From positions 33,009,398-33,073,397 of the forward strand of contig JAJLRJ010000007.1 of NCBI GenBank assembly GCA_024195265.1: a stretch of 64,000 bases of DNA, given 5' to 3'. This DNA is from Dendrophyllia cribrosa (Eukaryota; Cnidaria; Anthozoa; Scleractinia; Dendrophylliidae). Positions 18,736-26,355 of this stretch are shown here, in pieces. The notes under the pieces were generated by a model, which saw only the letters and a program-made list of their open reading frames with translations, was not told where the DNA came from and did no database searches. A program made the position numbers and the translations under genes. Every line of letters starts with the position of its first letter. Position 1 is the stretch's first letter.

Positions 18736-19701
18736 TTATGTTTTGAAATAGTTTTTGAACAGCTTTTCATGCTGGGACCTGTTAATCACTGACTCTTTCA
18801 GGAGAAGATCGAGAATGCCCACTCCAGTGTTTCTGATTGCTAGATTTGTATTCCCAGCATTGATGGAGCCAATGATAACCTCAAGTTTCTGGAGAAGATC
18901 TTTCGGATTGGAGAAAAAACGAACAGCTCCACCTCTTTGTCTTCTCCTCAGCCCAGAACCCTGAAATGTTTTTGCTTTCCTTGTGTAATGTTGTATGTAA
19001 TCATTCAGAGCTCTCCTTGAACGATCTATTCTTTGATGTTGTATTTGTTTCTGCTCTGCTGTTATTTCCCCCTTTTTAAACTTTTTGGTGAAAGAAGCTT
19101 TGTAACCGTTTAATTGTCTTCTTCTAAAGTTTGCCTCGGCAAGAACGTCTTTCTCAAGATAATTTTTTTTCTGTGTTGCGGAGAAATCTGGGTTATTAAG
19201 CGCCGTATCTACTGTATTATAAGTGTAGATATGCAAATCAGTTAGTAATTTATTTGCTTCCCCTTCAGTAGCTTTTTCATATGAAGGTGGATCATCTTCT
19301 TCATATAGAGGCGGGTCATCTCCTGCCTCCTGCTTTATTTCTTCATAGGTTGGTGGATTTACTGGGACTTGTTTTTCTGCTTGCGGTGAAACGACCTCAT
19401 CGTCAAACAAACCACCAACATCCATCTCTTCAAATGGATCGACTTCTGGAAGATAATCTATGCCTGGATCGACTTTTGAGGTTGTTGGTTGCCTCCTCCG
19501 AACTGGCAAAGCTGGCTGCCTCAAATTCGACGCAATAACATCATCTAGTTTTGCTGTTATGGGTTTGAACATTTTTTCAAATCCGATTTGACTTGTCTCT
19601 TCACCCAACTTTTTCTGGGTGATGACATCGTGAACAAAGTTGATTTTTTTACCCAAAGCAGATTTGCTTTTGGCCATTTCATTCCATTTCAATAAACTCA
19701 T
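18736..19701 (-). CDS. Structural protein with three PPxY motifs, 321 aa
   Basis: Start taken at ATG 19701 (MSLLKWNEMAKSKSALG). Three PPxY motifs lie in a short acidic segment: PPTY (116-119), PPLY (130-133), PPSY (138-141). PPxY recruits NEDD4-family ubiquitin ligases in retroviral Gag and in adenovirus protein VI. A basic Gln/Arg-rich region (GSGLRRRQRGGAVRF) and a C-terminal GVGILDLLLKESVINRSQ block follow; the latter resembles a recurrent Polinton virion motif. First gene of the leftward capsid block, divergent from the ATPase. Confidence 0.65.
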   Translation of the reverse strand: MSLLKWNEMAKSKSALGKKINFVHDVITQKKLGEETSQIGFEKMFKPITAKLDDVIASNLRQPALPVRRRQPTTSKVDPGIDYLPEVDPFEEMDVGGLFDDEVVSPQAEKQVPVNPPTYEEIKQEAGDDPPLYEEDDPPSYEKATEGEANKLLTDLHIYTYNTVDTALNNPDFSATQKKNYLEKDVLAEANFRRRQLNGYKASFTKKFKKGEITAEQKQIQHQRIDRSRRALNDYIQHYTRKAKTFQGSGLRRRQRGGAVRFFSNPKDLLQKLEVIIGSINAGNTNLAIRNTGVGILDLLLKESVINRSQHEKLFKNYFKT

Positions 19702-19783
19702 TTTAAGTCCACAAACATGAATTTGGATGAAGAACATGATGTTGAACAAGATGTTCATCTGAATTTGTCTTCTGGGAAATAAA
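19702..19783. promoter_or_regulatory. Divergent promoter region, capsid block / ATPase
   Basis: The only 82 bp between the leftward structural block and the rightward ATPase-fibre genes, so both promoters must lie here or within the genes. It contains the near-repeat gaacatgatgttgaacaagatgttcatc. No TATA box is obvious. Confidence 0.4.
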
Positions 19784-20416
19784 ATGAAGATTCCAAATTA
19801 TGATTGTCATGATCCAATCACAAATTTTCGACAGCTGCATCCTTTCATGCCTGATCGAGCTTTCAGAATGTTGATCTGTGGTCCTTCAGGATCGGGGAAA
19901 ACAAATGTTCTCCTGGATATGATTTTGAGATTGTTGTATTACGATAAAATTTATCTCTATGCGAAAAATCTTGACCAAGCCAAATATCAACATCTTCTGA
20001 AAACATTTCGCCCAATCAGCAAAGAAGCTGGGTATGACATCGTGGAAGCATCCCCTGATGAAATCATCCCAGTTTCGGAATTATCAGGAGAGAATCAAAA
20101 ACTGGTTGTTTTCGATGATTTTGTTTGCGAAAAGAATCAAAAACCCCTGGTTGATTATTTTATCCAGGGCCGGCATAAGAATTGCTCTGTGATTTATCTT
20201 TCACAAAGTTATTTCCAAACACCAAAAGATATCCGTCTGAATTGCTCACATTTTTGCATCTTCGAATTCCCCAGCAACAATGAAGTTTCCCTACTCTGCA
20301 GGGAGACACAAGTCAACAAAGAAGATTATCTGAAAGCAACACATGATCCGTTCTCTTTCCTCTATGTGGATAAGCCGAGGAAATTCATTGCCAAAAACTT
20401 TGATGAAAGACTTTAA
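19784..20416 (+). CDS. A32/FtsK-like genome-packaging ATPase, 210 aa
   Basis: Walker A GPSGSGKT (33-40), Walker B KLVVFDDF (about 106-113), a conserved QGRHKNCSVIYLSQSYFQTP block with the sensor Gln, and NEVSLL further on. Length and motif order match Polinton and poxvirus A32-type packaging ATPases, which drive linear dsDNA into the capsid. Next gene starts one base after the stop (TAA-A-ATG). Intact. Confidence 0.95.
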   Translation: MKIPNYDCHDPITNFRQLHPFMPDRAFRMLICGPSGSGKTNVLLDMILRLLYYDKIYLYAKNLDQAKYQHLLKTFRPISKEAGYDIVEASPDEIIPVSELSGENQKLVVFDDFVCEKNQKPLVDYFIQGRHKNCSVIYLSQSYFQTPKDIRLNCSHFCIFEFPSNNEVSLLCRETQVNKEDYLKATHDPFSFLYVDKPRKFIAKNFDERL

Positions 20417-20417
20417 A

Positions 20418-22262
20418 ATGAGCTACTCAAATGGATTACTTTCTGAAACACACACCTCACAGGGAGGTCGAGATGGAAGAGATGGAAAAGATGGATTGCC
20501 AGGAGTTGGTTTTAAACTGACATCCACAGGAGATTATGATATGTCAAACAGAAAACTAGTTAATGTCGCTGAAGGAACAAGACAAAACGATGCAGCCACA
20601 AAACATCAAGTTGATTCACTCAAAACATCGACCAATACCCAATTAGTTCAACTGAGAGCAGATTCTTTGCAGGTTGATGGTTCTTCCCATATGACTGGAG
20701 ATCTGGACCTCAGGGGAAAGAAACTGATTCTTCCGGGAGAGATTGACATGGATCAGAAACTGATCGTCAATCTGGATACAGATGAAAATCAAGATCTTTC
20801 TGCGGTGAATATGGTGACGCTGAAAAAATATCACCCAGCTGCACCTGCTCACACACATGAAGTAACCAAAGACATCGATTTGAAAGGACTGTTTCATGTC
20901 ACGCATTCAAAACAACAAACTTATGCCGATCTTTCCGCAAACTATAACAATCTGATCTCCTATGATGACGCAAAAAATGTTTTTGTCAGTCGGAAAGAAA
21001 CATTCGCAATGGAAACAAGCTTGGATATGGGAACTAATTTCATTTATAACGTGAAAGATCCAACAGCAATCGATCAAGCAGCCAACAAAAAATATGTCGA
21101 TCAACATAATGATTTGGTGAAGTCATCAATTAAGTTTGTGGCTGACACTGTTCTTTTCCAGGCTAGAGGAACAATGACAGGCCCAATCGATATGGGGGAT
21201 AATCAAATAACAAATCTGGGAGCTCCAACAAATGACAATGATGCAACGTCAAAATCTTGGGTTGATTTAAAGATCGCTGTTGGAAGAACACAAACAGAAA
21301 ACGACTTGAAAAAATTCGTGAATGAAACATCAATTTCTCCCGCTGGAAATGACAAAGATGCATTTCATTTTCTCATGGGTGATGCGGGGGAATCTTTCAA
21401 TGGGCATGATTTGCAAATTGTGGGCGTTGTGGATTTCCCATCTTCTCCGCATCATTTCAATAAGAAGGCGTTTCAATTAACCATTGGGAAAGATTCTTCA
21501 AATCTGTTTTCTGGGAGAATGGGATTTAATATGCAAGATTTGCCTCAAGGAGAATTCACTTTGGTTGTTGAGTTCTTTCCCGAGGCTATGTTGAATGTTT
21601 CAGTGGACGCTGTTTCCACGAGTTTGAATATCAACCAACAATCAACGAAAAAGTTTTCCAACTATTCTCGCTCAATCATTCATATGTATAAATGGCAGAT
21701 TTCTCCACCGGAATTTGTCTATCTGGATTTGAAATGGCAGAAAACAGCAGCATCTCCGTCTTTGGGAACAAGTCATTTGATCGTTTATGGAGTTGCTGGA
21801 TCCCACGCAGATGTCCCAAGTTCCGTTTATGATTCTCCCTTCATCTTTGACTCAGGGAAGATGGTTATGCAGAGAGACTTGGATTTGAATGACCATCAAA
21901 TTCTCAATTCAAATTTAAGCAATAACTTTATGCTGATTGGAAGATTTAGAAGATCATCTGGAGATAGTATAAATGTACTTTTCGATAATTATTTTAATGA
22001 TATAGTCATCCCCATCCGATGCAACTTAATTAAGGCGTTTGCTCAAATTTTATCAAAAACAGCTTCTTTTCCACAACTAACTTTATATCTCCCAGATAAA
22101 AAATCACAAAGTGAAACTCGTTTTAGCAGTGATAATAGAATTCAAATATTTACTTTTTCAACTGTTGTTTACCAAGCAGGAGAGTTATTTTCAGCAAGAA
22201 TAGAGGATGGATCAACGAATGTTGGGGCTGCCCAAATCACATTTCTTTTTGAAAAAGCCTAA
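20418..22262 (+). CDS. Phage-like fibre protein with collagen triplets, 614 aa
   Basis: Start at ATG 20418 (MSYSNGLLSETHTS), one base after the ATPase stop. A Gly-X-Y run (GRDGRDGKDGLPG) is followed by repeats of the tail-fibre type, with an M-x-G-x-[IL]-x-M/L-x-x-N/K-x-I signature ending in D-A-[AT]...V-D: HMTGDLDLRGKKL, DMDQKLIVNL, SLDMGTNFIYNV, TMTGPIDMGDNQITNLGAP. The C-terminal half is beta-rich and could be a receptor-binding knob. Trimeric fibre for host attachment is inferred. The modules look bacteriophage-like, unlike the rest of the element. Confidence 0.75.
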   Translation: MSYSNGLLSETHTSQGGRDGRDGKDGLPGVGFKLTSTGDYDMSNRKLVNVAEGTRQNDAATKHQVDSLKTSTNTQLVQLRADSLQVDGSSHMTGDLDLRGKKLILPGEIDMDQKLIVNLDTDENQDLSAVNMVTLKKYHPAAPAHTHEVTKDIDLKGLFHVTHSKQQTYADLSANYNNLISYDDAKNVFVSRKETFAMETSLDMGTNFIYNVKDPTAIDQAANKKYVDQHNDLVKSSIKFVADTVLFQARGTMTGPIDMGDNQITNLGAPTNDNDATSKSWVDLKIAVGRTQTENDLKKFVNETSISPAGNDKDAFHFLMGDAGESFNGHDLQIVGVVDFPSSPHHFNKKAFQLTIGKDSSNLFSGRMGFNMQDLPQGEFTLVVEFFPEAMLNVSVDAVSTSLNINQQSTKKFSNYSRSIIHMYKWQISPPEFVYLDLKWQKTAASPSLGTSHLIVYGVAGSHADVPSSVYDSPFIFDSGKMVMQRDLDLNDHQILNSNLSNNFMLIGRFRRSSGDSINVLFDNYFNDIVIPIRCNLIKAFAQILSKTASFPQLTLYLPDKKSQSETRFSSDNRIQIFTFSTVVYQAGELFSARIEDGSTNVGAAQITFLFEKA

Positions 22263-22265
22263 AAA

Positions 22266-22382
22266 ATGAACCGCAAAAAAAGCATCTTCAGTTTTAACCA
22301 CATCTCGTCCGATATTGGAGAAGAAAAACTGGAAGAGATCAAACAACTCTATCGATTCTATCACAAAAGATTTTGGTGTTGA
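22266..22382 (+). CDS. Segment 1 of a split small membrane protein, 38 aa
   Basis: ATG 22266 to TGA 22382. Acidic/basic helix IGEEKLEEIKQLYRFYHKRFW. Segments 1, 2 (22409-22543) and 3 (22540-22749) are in successive -1 registers, and in related elements the three parts, as I recall them, form one protein. The gap to segment 2 stays open in the -1 frame (LKRAHKHFKR). No canonical slippery heptamer is visible at this junction, so a one-base indel is likely. Confidence 0.45.
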   Translation: MNRKKSIFSFNHISSDIGEEKLEEIKQLYRFYHKRFWC

Positions 22383-22408
22383 AAAGAGCTCATAAACATT
22401 TCAAGCGA

Positions 22409-22543
22409 ATGAATTTGCTTGCGAATTTGGTATCTTCCACTCTTGTTGCGATTGGCGCCATTGCTGGAGGAGTGACAATAAATCCTGTGATTTTGGGAGT
22501 GATTTCAGGTGTAGGATTAGTCGTCAAAACAGAAATGAAATGA
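22409..22543 (+). CDS. Segment 2: two-helix hydrophobic part, 44 aa
   Basis: ATG 22409 to TGA 22543. Almost entirely hydrophobic, with a Gly turn: STLVAIGAIAGGVTINP then VILGVISGVGLVV, resembling SLATT-like membrane hairpins found in Polintons and related viruses. Overlaps the next ATG by ATGA (22540-22543), like the element's other tight junctions. Confidence 0.5.
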   Translation: MNLLANLVSSTLVAIGAIAGGVTINPVILGVISGVGLVVKTEMK

Positions 22544-22749
22544 AGAAATATGGAAACAAAATTGAAATGACAAAGTTCGCGTTCACAACCTACGAGAAAA
22601 CATTGACTGATCTGCGTTTTGCTTTGAGAAGTGGAATATTCAATCGAAATGAATTTCTTCCAGCAATGGAAGCGATTGATGGGATTGTGATTGATTTGGG
22701 ATTGGATTTGGAAAGGTTTGAGAGAAAATATGAAAAACACTTTGAATAA
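22540..22749 (+). CDS. Segment 3: C-terminal helical part, 69 aa
   Basis: ATG at 22540. IEMTKFAFTTYEKTLTDLRFALRSG is followed by FNRNEFLPAMEAIDGIVIDLG; charged amphipathic helices typical of the cytosolic tail after a membrane hairpin in the SLATT-like family. Translation could reinitiate through ATGA, or the gene may be broken. Converges on the gene at 22777. Confidence 0.5.
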   Translation: MKKYGNKIEMTKFAFTTYEKTLTDLRFALRSGIFNRNEFLPAMEAIDGIVIDLGLDLERFERKYEKHFE

Positions 22750-22776
22750 TTTTTTCATTTCTGGGAAATGAAAAAC

Positions 22777-23742
22777 TCAGTTCTTGATGAATGTAGTTCG
22801 TGTCCACAATTCAGGCGCTGAAGTGCATGATTTTTGCGGATGAAAAGTCCATTGCCCTCTTGGGAGATTCTCCTTATACTCTTCCAAATCAGGATAAGAT
22901 TTATAACCATGTTTGTCAAACCATTTTTGAACATCCCAATAATCTTTCGCGCGAAACCACACACCTGAACGCATATTACAAATCACGATTTGATCATTTT
23001 TTCCTGCTGGTATGTCTGCAAATTTATGAGCTGAAGTGAACCCTTTGAAGTTTTCTAGCACTTTATCCCAAATAGAATCAGAAAAAACATAATTCTCATC
23101 CAGTGGTTGGGGAACAGGTTTGGGAGGAAGAGATGGTGGAGTTGGTTTCTCAACTTTTTCCACTTTGAATTTTTCTCCATCACTTCTTCGTGTGAAACTG
23201 TTTCTCCCACTTTTCAACGCATTGCGAATGGTTCCTGAATCAATTCCTAGTTCCTTTGTAGCTGCTGAAACACTGGGAAAAATAGTTGTTGTTGAAGATG
23301 ATGAAATGCGAATAGGAATGGATTGAATCTTCTTTGGAGTTGGTGTTTCATCTTCCAACCAGGGATTAGTCAACGGCCCTTTTTCAAAGGTTCTTGACAG
23401 AAATAATTTCTTCCCATCTTTCTTGACAAAACGTTTTTCAACATAACGATTGAACGTGGCATAGATTGCTTGGCGAGTTACTCCAATCCACTGAGCCATC
23501 TCAGCCATTGTTTCAAAAGTTTGCAAAGGTGGTTCTTCGGGAGAATTATGAACTGCTAATCGATCTTGAGTTTGATTTGCAACTTTAGCTTCTCTACCTT
23601 GGAAAGTAAAAACATTCCTCCCTTCATTGATTGCTTTGTTGAGAGTTTTTGGAGTGAGCTTCATAAATCTTGCAAGAGCAGCCTGTGAAGCAAATCTTGG
23701 ACTGAGACGTTGTTTTGAAAACGCATCTATCAAAACCCACAT
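22777..23742 (-). CDS. NUMOD1-like multi-HTH DNA-binding protein, 321 aa
   Basis: Start at ATG 23742 (MWVLIDAFSK); the longer frame to 23757 begins with TTG. Three similar modules follow the NUMOD1-like pattern of a turn-helix-turn-helix then a beta hairpin: ALARFMKLTPKTLNKAINEG, EMAQWIGVTRQAIYATFNRY and AATKELGIDSGTIRNALKSG, each followed by a basic strand (FTFQGREAKV, FVKKDGKKLFL, FTRRSDGEKFKV). NUMOD1 domains usually serve homing endonucleases; no nuclease motif is evident in the C-terminal WFRAKDYWDVQKWFDKHG part. Probable sequence-specific regulator or replication factor. Confidence 0.65.
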   Translation of the reverse strand: MWVLIDAFSKQRLSPRFASQAALARFMKLTPKTLNKAINEGRNVFTFQGREAKVANQTQDRLAVHNSPEEPPLQTFETMAEMAQWIGVTRQAIYATFNRYVEKRFVKKDGKKLFLSRTFEKGPLTNPWLEDETPTPKKIQSIPIRISSSSTTTIFPSVSAATKELGIDSGTIRNALKSGRNSFTRRSDGEKFKVEKVEKPTPPSLPPKPVPQPLDENYVFSDSIWDKVLENFKGFTSAHKFADIPAGKNDQIVICNMRSGVWFRAKDYWDVQKWFDKHGYKSYPDLEEYKENLPRGQWTFHPQKSCTSAPELWTRTTFIKN

Positions 23743-23815
23743 TTTGATAGGTGACAAAAAAGAAAAAAGAAAACCACAAAAATGTTCTCAACGTTTTCTG
23801 GAGAAGATTTTCATT

Positions 23816-23867
23816 CCACATTTGGGATTTTGTCAAATGATTTATCCCACATTTGGGATTTTGTCAA
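23816..23867. promoter_or_regulatory. Paired 21-bp direct repeats upstream of HTH gene
   Basis: ccacatttgggattttgtcaa occurs at 23816-23836 and 23847-23867, 31 bp apart (about three helical turns). A weaker relative, cccacattttgatag, overlaps the start codon near 23737. Plausible operators for the multi-HTH protein they precede. Confidence 0.5.
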
Positions 23868-23914
23868 TCTTTTTCCCACCAAAAAGTTTTCTAACCCACA
23901 CATTGGCAAATAAC

Positions 23915-24657
23915 AAAAAGATGTTTCTGCTAAAAATTTATCAGGAGAATATTTTGTTTCATTGTAAAGTTCATTCAGGGTAAAGAAATTCAAAAATAAA
24001 AAAATAAAAAAAATAAAAAACAAAAATAAATTTTCACAACCTCCTGAAGAAAATAAAAATGAAAAAAGATGTTTCTGCTAAAAATTTATCAGGAGAATAT
24101 TTTGTTTCATTGAAAAGTTCATTCAGGGTAGAGAAATTCGAAAATAAAAAAATAAAAAAATAAAAAACAAAAATAAATTTTCACAACCTCCTGAAGAAAA
24201 TAAAAATGAAAAAAGATGTTTCTGCTAAAATTTATCAGGAGAATATTTTGTTTCATTGAAAAGTTCATTCAGGGTAAAGAAATTCAAAAATAAAAAAATA
24301 AAAAAAATAAAAAACAAAAATAAATTTTCACAACCTCCTGAAGAAAATAAAAATGAAAAAAGATGTTTCTGCTAAAATTTATCAGGAGAATATTTTGTTT
24401 CATTGAAAAGTTCATTCAGGGTAAAGAAATTCAAAAATAAAAAAATAAAAAAAATAAAAAACAAAAATAAATTTTCACAACCTCCTGAAGAAAATAAAAA
24501 TGAAAAAAGATGTTTCTGCTAAAATTTATCAGGAGAATATTTTGTTTCATTGAAAAGTTCATTCAAGGTAAAGAAATTCAAAAATAAAAAAATAAAAAAC
24601 AAAAATAAATTTTCACAACCTCCTGAAGAAAATAAAAATGAAAAAAGATGTTTCTGC
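23915..24657. repeat. Tandem array, five units of about 147 bp
   Basis: atgtttctgc begins at 23921, 24069, 24216, 24363, 24510 and 24648 (periods 148, 147, 147, 147, 138). Each unit contains ttatcaggagaatattttg, gttcattcagggtaaag, an A/T-only stretch of about 35 bp and tcacaacctcctgaag. Units are nearly identical. It lies between two leftward genes, upstream of the HTH gene. Confidence 0.95.
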
Positions 24658-24754
24658 CCACTTTAACTTAAACTTCCAAACCATCACAAATGATTTCACA
24701 TCACAGATGTCAAATCAAACTTTATCTTCATTTTCATTCCTGTCCTCATATTCA

Positions 24755-25351
24755 TCAAAAACTGAGGCAGAAAAGATGTTTTATGGAAAAGACAACTTGC
24801 CCAAAAAGTGGCATGCCAATGAATTCTTTTTGTTTCAGAATGGGTTTTTTCTTCTTCCCATCAACCAACTCCCAAAAACGACAAGAGAAATCTGTTTTGG
24901 GGATTTTGGAGGGATAAATCTTTGCAAAGATCTTTTCTTGCTCAGATTTATCTGTTTTCACAAGAAGGAAATCTCCCTCGCGGTACTTGGCAAAAGATGG
25001 ACAAACTTTTTTCACTTCATCTCGTTTGGCAACAGCTGCTTTATTGAGATGAGTTTCCAGATTTCTGAAAAATGAAATATCTTTTTCGGAGAGATTGATA
25101 CCCAGTGAAAAAGAATCTCCTTCATGAGCAAAGATTTTAAACTTTGTTTGGAGTTTCAGTTGAAGTTTTTTGTCATCGAGAGAACATGGGAGAAGACAAT
25201 ATGAAATCTTTCCAGAGGTTCGTTTTTGAGGTTCTTGGAGAGTGATCTTGGAAATGGAAACTTTTTCGGGAATCATTTTCTTGAGTGAGATAAAAAAATG
25301 ATTTTTTTCATTTCCAAATTCATTTCTCCATAAACTGCCTGTCTTTTTCAT
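24755..25351 (-). CDS. Possible ssDNA-binding (OB-like) protein, about 198 aa
   Basis: The frame opens at a TTG (25384); ATGs at 25372 and 25351 are possible starts and I chose 25351 (MKKTGSLWRNEF) because its surroundings look most gene-like. The protein is mixed alpha/beta with DKKLQLKLQTKFKIF, FFRNLETHLNKAAVAKRDEV and a C-terminal FWELVDGKKKKPI. Order and spacing recall OB-fold single-strand-binding proteins carried by adintovirus-like elements, but no motif is decisive. A replication partner of PolB would fit. Confidence 0.4.
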   Translation of the reverse strand: MKKTGSLWRNEFGNEKNHFFISLKKMIPEKVSISKITLQEPQKRTSGKISYCLLPCSLDDKKLQLKLQTKFKIFAHEGDSFSLGINLSEKDISFFRNLETHLNKAAVAKRDEVKKVCPSFAKYREGDFLLVKTDKSEQEKIFAKIYPSKIPKTDFSCRFWELVDGKKKKPILKQKEFIGMPLFGQVVFSIKHLFCLSF

Positions 25352-25577
25352 TTTTGACTGGAAGAAAACCATTTGCCATGTCAACAGCTTTCTGAGAGTT
25401 TATTTCATTTTCAACCCCTTTCATCCATGCGATTTATTCATCCGTCAACCCACATGCTTTGTGAAATTTGGGATGAATCCAAGTTGCATGATTTTTTATT
25501 TCAGTCAGTGGAATTTGGGTTTCCTTCACAGAAAAGAAATCTTTGCCCTCGATTGTGAAAAGTTTTTCTTTGTTCAT
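25320..25577 (-). pseudogene. Small gene with in-frame TAA, 85 codons
   Basis: ATG 25577 to TGA 25320, with one TAA at 25436-25434. The first 47 codons give MNKEKLFTIEGKDFFSVKET onward. The same frame after the stop reads IAWMKGVENEINSQKAVDMA and remains open for 37 codons. The context Leu-Thr-Asp-Glu-stop suggests a sense-to-TAA change. Overlaps the start of the OB-like gene. Unknown family. Confidence 0.4.
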
Positions 25578-25693
25578 TTTTTATCCAATGGAGAAAAAAT
25601 TCAAACTTGTTCCATGACTTCCACCAAGTCTTTGTGATTTGCAAAAACTGAAGCGTGATTTCTTGTGGATTTTGGTCTTGATTTCTTTTTGGT

Positions 25694-26092
25694 CTAATGA
25701 ACGATTTTTACATCCCTTTGATTTGCCCTCAATTTGTCAATAAGGAAATCAAATTCAGGAGATTTCCATGTGATGTGATGAGTGATTTCCTCTGAATCAA
25801 GGAAATGTTTTTTCTTCTTGAGAATTTGATTGAAAAAAACTATGGGTGAAATTCCAAACTTTTCTAGTTCAACATAATCAAAAATATCTTCTCCATCAAC
25901 TTGGAGAAAGGGTTCATCTGTCCTTTCTTCCTGAATGAAAAAAACTTTTCCATCTTTCCTTTTGAATTTGTTGTTTTCTCTTTTGAGGACTCTCCAAATA
26001 TTGGAGATGGGGATATTTGTTTCTTGACTGGCTTCCTTGAATGTGTAGAAAATTTGTTTTTCTTTTCCTTCTTCTTGGATTGAAAACTTCAT
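25694..26092 (-). CDS. NUMOD1-like DNA-binding protein, 132 aa
   Basis: Start at ATG 26092 (MKFSIQEEGKEK). One HTH module (FKEASQETNIPISNIWRVLKRE followed by a basic strand NNKFKRKDGKVFFI) is of the same type as those of the 321-residue protein. A second part (YVELEKFGISPIVFFNQILKK) may be a degenerate copy. After the TAG at 25696-25694 the frame stays open for 31 basic codons to 25601 (KKKSRPKSTRNHASVF), so a nonsense change may have shortened it. Divergent from the SAP-like gene. Confidence 0.55.
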   Translation of the reverse strand: MKFSIQEEGKEKQIFYTFKEASQETNIPISNIWRVLKRENNKFKRKDGKVFFIQEERTDEPFLQVDGEDIFDYVELEKFGISPIVFFNQILKKKKHFLDSEEITHHITWKSPEFDFLIDKLRANQRDVKIVH

Positions 26093-26133
26093 TTTATTTA
26101 GGAAAATATTTTTTTTTAATTTTACCAAATAAA
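26093..26133. promoter_or_regulatory. Short divergent intergenic region before SAP/PolB
   Basis: 41 bp of almost pure A/T (tttatttaggaaaatatttttttttaattttaccaaataaa) separate the leftward NUMOD1-like gene from the rightward PolB unit. Confidence 0.4.
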
Positions 26134-26355
26134 ATGAGACTCAAAGAGTTAAAAAATTGGGCTCGTGAAGAAGGAATTGCTGGATATTCCCGAATGTCTA
26201 AAGAAGAACTTGAAGAACTTTGGGAAGAATCGCAACCCGAAAGACCGAGAAAGAAAGGAGATCTCACCCCATTTATTTTCAAAGCCCCGAAAACCCTCCT
26301 AGATTCGAAAAATAAAAAAAATTTCAGCGCCTATTTTAATTCCGGAAAAAAGTAA
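26134..26355 (+). CDS. SAP-like domain frame, N-terminal part of PolB
   Basis: ATG 26134. LKELKNWAREEGIAGYSRMSKEELEELW is a SAP/Rho-N-like helix-extended-loop-helix DNA-binding motif, commonly at the N-terminus of Polinton PolB. The frame ends at 26355. The PolB frame is open from 26303 and carries protein-like sequence (ISAPILIPEK, SRVIEQNVETVVDWL) there, with no ATG. The registers differ by one base around an A8 run (26314-26321), so the two are likely one gene split by an extra A. Confidence 0.6.
   Translation: MRLKELKNWAREEGIAGYSRMSKEELEELWEESQPERPRKKGDLTPFIFKAPKTLLDSKNKKNFSAYFNSGKK

Noticed and set aside
22370..22543. Programmed -1 frameshifting in the small membrane gene
   Set aside because: No X XXY YYZ heptamer in phase at either junction, unlike 13193-13880.
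23915..24657. CRISPR-like array
   Set aside because: Units are contiguous 147-bp tandem copies with no variable spacers, in a eukaryotic context.
24638..25075. Plus-strand 145-codon frame starting in the repeat array
   Set aside because: Its start is the repeat unit and the rest is antisense to the OB-like gene.
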